A stretch of DNA of 6,843 bases from Candidatus Doudnabacteria bacterium (GTDB lineage Bacteria; Patescibacteriota; Doudnabacteria; UBA920). Each line of letters begins with the position of its first letter. Positions within the stretch are counted from its first letter, which is position 1. Below, one piece after another: positions 3,511 through 6,843 of this stretch. The stretch spans positions 1 to 6,843 of the forward strand of contig JAHFJK010000065.1 in NCBI GenBank assembly GCA_023245915.1, read 5' to 3'. A model generated the notes under the pieces. The model searched no databases, was not told the DNA's origin, and saw nothing but the letters and a program-made list of their open reading frames with translations. The translations under genes and the position numbers were made by a program.

Positions 3511-5319
3511 ATGAATGACCCAACGTTACAAGAGATTAAAGATCGGTTAAATGTCGCTGACGTAATTGCCGGTTACATCCCTATAAAAAAGGCGGGAGTC
3601 AATTTTAAGGCGGCTTGTCCTTTTCATCATGAAAAAACTCCGTCCTTAATCATAAGCCCGCAAAAACAGATTTGGCATTGCTTTGGCTGCGGCGAAGGCG
3701 GAGATGTTTTTGGCTTTGTCCTAAAATACGAAAATTTGGAATTTCGGGACACGCTGAAAATTTTGGCGGACAAAGCCGGAGTAAAATTGCCCTCCTATCG
3801 GCCGGAAAATAAACAACAGCAGGATGAAAAAGAATTTTTATTAAGGATAAACGATTTTGCGGCACGCTATTACCATAAAATTTTAATTTCATCGCAAACG
3901 GGAAAAGCCGCCTTAGAGTATTTGAAAAATCGGGGACTGACAGACGGCACAATCAAACGTTGGCAAATAGGTTTTGCGCCAGATGATTTTCACGCGCTGG
4001 AAAAAGCTCTGGCCACAAAAAAAGTGTCATCTGCCGACTTAGTTAAAGCCGGAGTTTCGGCAAAAAATGAGCGTGGGCAAATGTATGACCGTTTCCGCGG
4101 GCGGATTACTTTCCCCATCTACAATTATTTTGGAGAAACCGTCGGCTTTTCCGCGCGTTTACTAAAGGAGAATCCTAACGCGGGAAAATATGTCAATAGC
4201 CCTGAAACTTCCATCTATAACAAGAGTAAAATTTTGTTTGGATTAAACTTTGCCAAGGAAGCCATTCGAAAAAAAGACGAAGCTGTGGTGGTGGAAGGGC
4301 AAATGGACTGTATAGCCGCGCATCAGGCAGACTTTACCAACACAGTGGCAACGTCAGGCACGGCTTTAACAGAGCAGCAGCTAGCCCAATTGTCACGCCT
4401 CACCAAAAATTTAAAATTTTGTTTCGATGCTGATGCTGCCGGCCAGGCCGCGGCCAGAAGAGCCGGGGAGTTGGCGCTAAAGTTGGGATTTAGATTAAAA
4501 TTAGTTATTCTCCAATCATCAGCGCAATCTGAAGACCAGCAATTGGCTAAAGATCCGGACGAATTAATTAAAAAATCCCCCGGACTTTGGGAAAAAGTAG
4601 TCAGTGAAGCTGTGTGGTTTTTGGACCACTATATTGATCAAGCCGACGCATTATTTCCTCCCGGTTCAGTGGAGCAAAAAATGTATTTGAGCAAAGAGGT
4701 GGTGCCGTTTTTGGCTTTTGTGAGCGATCCGCTTGAGCAGGACCATTACATTCGCAAAATTGCGACCAGGTTTTTGATTTCGGAAAAAGTTATTCGGGAC
4801 CAGATTAAACCGGGGAATCAGCAAATAAGTGAATCCCCCTTCGCTGAAGCTTCGGGGGACAGGTCAGCAGATAAGTTAATAAGCAAAACAGGGTCGGGCC
4901 TGCTTTTGCAAAAAGAAGTACTTGGCGGCATGCTATTTTTTTTGGATTTTATTGAAACTATAGGCCGCAAAATTGCGCTGGAAGATTTTGAAGACGAAGA
5001 AATCAGAAAGCTTGTGAATATATGGCTGAAGTCAGGTGCAAAGGAGCTTTCGGTCAATGAGCACCCGCTGGCCAAAGAAGCCATATTTATGTTAGAATCA
5101 CAGTTGGGTGAACTGGAAGGTAACAGGGAAATTTTGAGAAAAAATTTGGAAAAGTCTTTTGCGCTGTTTAAAGTCAGCGCTTTAAAACGCAGGCAGCAGA
5201 GTCTGCAGGCGGAAATAAAAGCCGCGGAAGTTGCGGGCAACAAAATAAGGCTTGATGAGTTGAATCGTGAATTTGCGGATGTGTTGAAAGAAAGATCGGA
5301 GTTTGAAAAAAACCTATAA
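3511..5319 (+). CDS. dnaG: DNA primase DnaG
   Basis: Encodes 602 residues, the normal length for bacterial primase, which makes RNA primers at the replication fork with the replicative helicase. An N-terminal CHC2 zinc finger has Cys36, His39, Cys57 and Cys60 (CPFH...CFGCG). The primase core follows, with GFAPDDFHALEKALATKK, RITFPIYNYFGETVGFSARL and YVNSPETSIYNKSKILFGLN. The TOPRIM domain has Glu262 (VVVEGQMD) and FDADAAG with Asp306 and Asp308, the metal-binding triad. The C-terminal 170 residues are helical and Lys/Glu-rich, as expected for the helicase-binding region. All catalytic residues are present. Residues 442-450 (SPFAEASGD) come from a palindromic insert in the linker before the helicase-binding domain. 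ATG 3511 follows a T-tract and has no Shine-Dalgarno sequence; a weak CTGAAA-N17-TAACAA promoter (3474-3502) may serve it. rpoD follows after 99 bp, the classical macromolecular-synthesis order. Confidence 0.97.
   Translation: MNDPTLQEIKDRLNVADVIAGYIPIKKAGVNFKAACPFHHEKTPSLIISPQKQIWHCFGCGEGGDVFGFVLKYENLEFRDTLKILADKAGVKLPSYRPENKQQQDEKEFLLRINDFAARYYHKILISSQTGKAALEYLKNRGLTDGTIKRWQIGFAPDDFHALEKALATKKVSSADLVKAGVSAKNERGQMYDRFRGRITFPIYNYFGETVGFSARLLKENPNAGKYVNSPETSIYNKSKILFGLNFAKEAIRKKDEAVVVEGQMDCIAAHQADFTNTVATSGTALTEQQLAQLSRLTKNLKFCFDADAAGQAAARRAGELALKLGFRLKLVILQSSAQSEDQQLAKDPDELIKKSPGLWEKVVSEAVWFLDHYIDQADALFPPGSVEQKMYLSKEVVPFLAFVSDPLEQDHYIRKIATRFLISEKVIRDQIKPGNQQISESPFAEASGDRSADKLISKTGSGLLLQKEVLGGMLFFLDFIETIGRKIALEDFEDEEIRKLVNIWLKSGAKELSVNEHPLAKEAIFMLESQLGELEGNREILRKNLEKSFALFKVSALKRRQQSLQAEIKAAEVAGNKIRLDELNREFADVLKERSEFEKNL
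4834..4859. repeat. in-frame palindromic element inside dnaG
   Basis: TCCCCC (4834-4839) and GGGGGA (4854-4859) pair, and the interior holds an alternative CTTC-GCT-GAAG stem. Read in frame it gives SPFAEASGD. I recall similar peptides in unrelated Parcubacteria proteins, which would fit a dispersed palindrome able to insert in coding regions, like the Rickettsia palindromic elements. This comparison is from memory. Confidence 0.55.
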
Positions 5320-5321
5320 GA

Positions 5322-5351
5322 TTGACAAAATTGAGCAAAATTAAATAAAAT
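5322..5351 (+). promoter_or_regulatory. candidate rpoD promoter
   Basis: TTGACA (5322-5327), an 18-bp spacer and TAAAAT (5346-5351), starting 2 bp after the dnaG stop. The expected start near 5358 gives a leader of about 60 nt. The last base of the -10 is also the first base of a second TTGACA (5351-5356). Confidence 0.5.
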
Positions 5352-5396
5352 TGACAAAATTTACCAGCAATTATTTTTGCCAATTATGTCAATTTT
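5347..5396. repeat. inverted repeat of TTGACA boxes in the dnaG-rpoD gap
   Basis: AAAATTGACA (5347-5356) and TGTCAATTTT (5387-5396) are exact inverted copies 30 bp apart, with GCAA/TTGC between them and a T-rich tract after. ATTGACAAAATT is also directly repeated at 5321-5332 and 5350-5361. It could be a weak dnaG terminator, a leader hairpin or a binding site. Confidence 0.5.
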
Positions 5397-5418
5397 TTAA
5401 ATTTTTGTCATTTATTTT

Positions 5419-6693
5419 ATGGCCAAGAACAAGAAATCATCAAAGCATAAAAAAAAGCGTAAGCTTTTGAAACGCAAGGCAGTCAAGAAAATAATCAAAA
5501 GGCGCCTAAAAGCCAAAGCTAAAAAACTTAAGGCCGCAGAAAAAGCGCAGGCTGCTTTGGCAGTGGCTGCTCCTGCTGTCGACACAGAACTCTTGGTTAA
5601 AAAGTTAATGGATAAAGCAACGGAACGCGGTTTTGTGACCGAAGCCGAAATTTTGCACGCTTTGCCATTTTTTGAAGATAATATTAGCTCTTTGGAAAAG
5701 GTCATGGACGCTTTGGAAAAGCGTGGCATTGAAGTTGTTGACCAGGAAGTCGCCAGCGTCTGGGAGCAGGGCAAACCACAGGTAAGTGATGACCAGCAAC
5801 CAAAGAAAGGCAAAGGCAAAAAGAAAAAGCAGGAAGAAACTGTGGATGCTTTTGATTTAGGGGACATTTATGACGACAGTATTCAAATGTACTTGCGTGA
5901 AATCGGCAAGGTGCAGCTGCTGAAGGGAGAGGAAGAAGTGGAATTGGCAAAAAGGATTGGCAAAGGCGATGTAGCTGCGCGCAAAAAACTTACCGAAGCT
6001 AACTTACGATTGGTGGTCAGCATTGCCAAAAAGTACATGGGCAGAAATTTGGGGCTTTTGGATTTAATTCAAGAGGGCAATCTCGGACTGTTTAGGGCTG
6101 TTGAAAAATTTGATTGGAGAAAGGGTTACAAATTTTCCACTTACGCCACTTGGTGGATTCGCCAGGCCATTACCCGAGCGCTGGCTGACCAGAGTCGTAC
6201 CATCCGTATCCCTGTGCATATGGTGGAAACCCTGAACAAGTACGCCCAAGCCGAGCGCTCGCTTGTCCAGGATTTAGGCCGCGAGCCTCTCCCTGAAGAA
6301 ATCGCCGCGGAAATGGGCATTGAGGTGGAAAAAGTTTATCATCTTAAAAAAATTTCGCAGGAGACAGTTTCCATTGACTCGCCCGTCGGAGAAGACGACG
6401 GTGAAGATTCCAGCTTGGGCGATTTTATTGTAGATGAAGACACCACCAAACCCAATGAAGTCGCGGGCAGGCAAATATTAAAAGAGTATGTCGGCAATAT
6501 TTTGAATGACTTAGACCCGCGCGAACAAAAAATTTTAAAAATGCGTTTCGGCCTGGAAGACGGAGTAACTCATACTTTGGAAGAGGTGGGCGAGGAGTTC
6601 GGCGTGACGCGCGAGCGTATCCGCCAAATCGAATCAAAGGCTTTGGAAAGAATACGCGAGCATATCGACATTAACAAATTAAGAGATTACTAG
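5419..6693 (+). CDS. rpoD: primary RNA polymerase sigma factor RpoD/SigA
   Basis: Encodes 424 residues. The order is: a polybasic tail (about 1-40, more than half Lys/Arg), a region 1.1-like fold (about 55-115, LLVKKLMDKATERGFVTEAE), a second Lys-rich linker (129-138), region 1.2 (DSIQMYLREIGKVQLL), region 2 with NLRLVVSIAKKYMGR, LLDLIQEGNLGLFRAVEKFD and YKFSTYATWWIRQAITRA (core binding, -10 recognition and melting), region 3 (about 262-320), and region 4 with RFGLEDGVTHTLEEVGEEFG and VTRERIRQIESKALERIR (-35 recognition helix). This is the full primary-sigma signature, so it directs most transcription and should read the TTGACA/TATAAT-type promoters seen here. It follows dnaG by 99 bp. ATG 5419 has no Shine-Dalgarno sequence. 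The basic N-terminus is odd because region 1.1 is usually acidic. Confidence 0.97.
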   Translation: MAKNKKSSKHKKKRKLLKRKAVKKIIKRRLKAKAKKLKAAEKAQAALAVAAPAVDTELLVKKLMDKATERGFVTEAEILHALPFFEDNISSLEKVMDALEKRGIEVVDQEVASVWEQGKPQVSDDQQPKKGKGKKKKQEETVDAFDLGDIYDDSIQMYLREIGKVQLLKGEEEVELAKRIGKGDVAARKKLTEANLRLVVSIAKKYMGRNLGLLDLIQEGNLGLFRAVEKFDWRKGYKFSTYATWWIRQAITRALADQSRTIRIPVHMVETLNKYAQAERSLVQDLGREPLPEEIAAEMGIEVEKVYHLKKISQETVSIDSPVGEDDGEDSSLGDFIVDEDTTKPNEVAGRQILKEYVGNILNDLDPREQKILKMRFGLEDGVTHTLEEVGEEFGVTRERIRQIESKALERIREHIDINKLRDY

Positions 6694-6719
6694 ACAAAAA
6701 ATTTTAACTGTGGTATAAT
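6691..6719 (+). promoter_or_regulatory. promoter starting at the rpoD stop codon
   Basis: TAGACA (6691-6696, containing the rpoD stop TAG) is followed by a 17-bp spacer and a perfect TATAAT (6714-6719) preceded by TGTGG. It drives rightward out of the window, with a predicted start near 6726. The downstream leader contains TCCCTT/AAGGGA and AGCT/AGCT inverted repeats. Confidence 0.65.
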
Positions 6720-6818
6720 AATATCAAAACAGGTAGAAATTGCTTGGGTAGATAGCTTTATGAAACCAAAATAGCTTATTTTAGGGCAAAATTTATCCCT
6801 TTAGATAAGGGACTGTTG

Positions 6819-6843
6819 ATGAATGTGCTTTTCAGACGAAATT
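6819..6843 (+). CDS. possible start of a gene cut by the right edge
   Basis: ATG 6819 opens MNVLFRRN and runs off the edge. AAGGGA lies 6 nt upstream and the promoter at 6691-6719 would give a leader of about 90 nt. The alternative ATG at 6823 (MCFSDEI) is in another frame. Only eight codons are visible, so both the gene and the start are uncertain, and the family cannot be judged. Confidence 0.25.

Noticed and set aside
4883..4911. Second hairpin in dnaG (GCAAAACAGG with CCTGCTTTTGC)
   Set aside because: It needs a bulge and encodes ordinary sequence (SKTGSGLLLQK) entering the helicase-binding domain; it may be chance.
4818..5357. 179-codon minus-strand ORF opposite dnaG
   Set aside because: It is Ser/Leu-rich antisense translation of a Lys/Glu-rich coiled region of DnaG, with no motif, and the DnaG frame is certain.
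5412..5867. 151-codon minus-strand ORF opposite the rpoD 5' end
   Set aside because: A Phe/Leu/Ser-rich shadow of the Lys-rich N-terminus of the sigma factor; it looks membrane-like only because AAA/AAG codons read as TTT/CTT in reverse.

Overview
The window looks like chromosomal DNA of a Candidate Phyla Radiation bacterium (Patescibacteria, most likely a Parcubacteria-type lineage). This is inferred from several things: moderate-to-low GC, short hypothetical genes of families I associate with those genomes (DUF5678, a short retropepsin-like protease, DUF3800), start codons almost without Shine-Dalgarno sequences, and many unrelated intergenic palindromes. The standard code with TGA as stop fits, so the TGA=Gly lineages (Gracilibacteria, SR1) are unlikely. 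The exact taxon cannot be settled from the sequence.

Layout. 1-376 (minus): a small XRE-type repressor followed by a two-helix membrane protein cut by the window edge, with a palindromic operator candidate just upstream of the repressor start. 464-862: a palindrome, then tRNA-Ser(GGA) on the minus strand with encoded CCA, then a 250-base stretch that holds two nested palindromes lying in the presumed tRNA leader, an 11-bp tandem repeat and divergent promoters. 863-1690 (plus): a DUF5678 gene from an apparently leaderless promoter, followed after 3 nt by a retropepsin-like aspartic protease gene. That gene is split by a palindromic element that adds exactly 183 bp and is flanked by a 6-bp direct repeat. 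1704-2637: a class I methyltransferase-like gene with its own promoter and a strong terminator. 2677-3450: a palindrome, a second copy of the same promoter type, a DUF3800 gene, and a hairpin at its 3' end. On the minus strand this hairpin is the terminator of a very short transcription unit that starts from a consensus promoter at 3461-3488.

3511-6693 is the conserved core: dnaG (primase) followed by the primary sigma factor rpoD, the classical macromolecular-synthesis pairing that links initiation of replication with initiation of transcription. DnaG carries an in-frame palindrome-encoded peptide in its C-terminal linker. The dnaG-rpoD gap is crowded with TTGACA boxes in both orientations, which may form an rpoD promoter and hairpin. 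A good promoter begins at the rpoD stop codon and points out of the window to the right.

The most notable items are the in-frame, hairpin-interrupted protease gene, the roughly 50-nt promoter-plus-terminator antisense unit between DUF3800 and dnaG, and the way palindromic repeats have entered a tRNA leader and two protein genes. No CRISPR array, phage gene or transposase gene is present. I did not find a clearly new multi-gene system.
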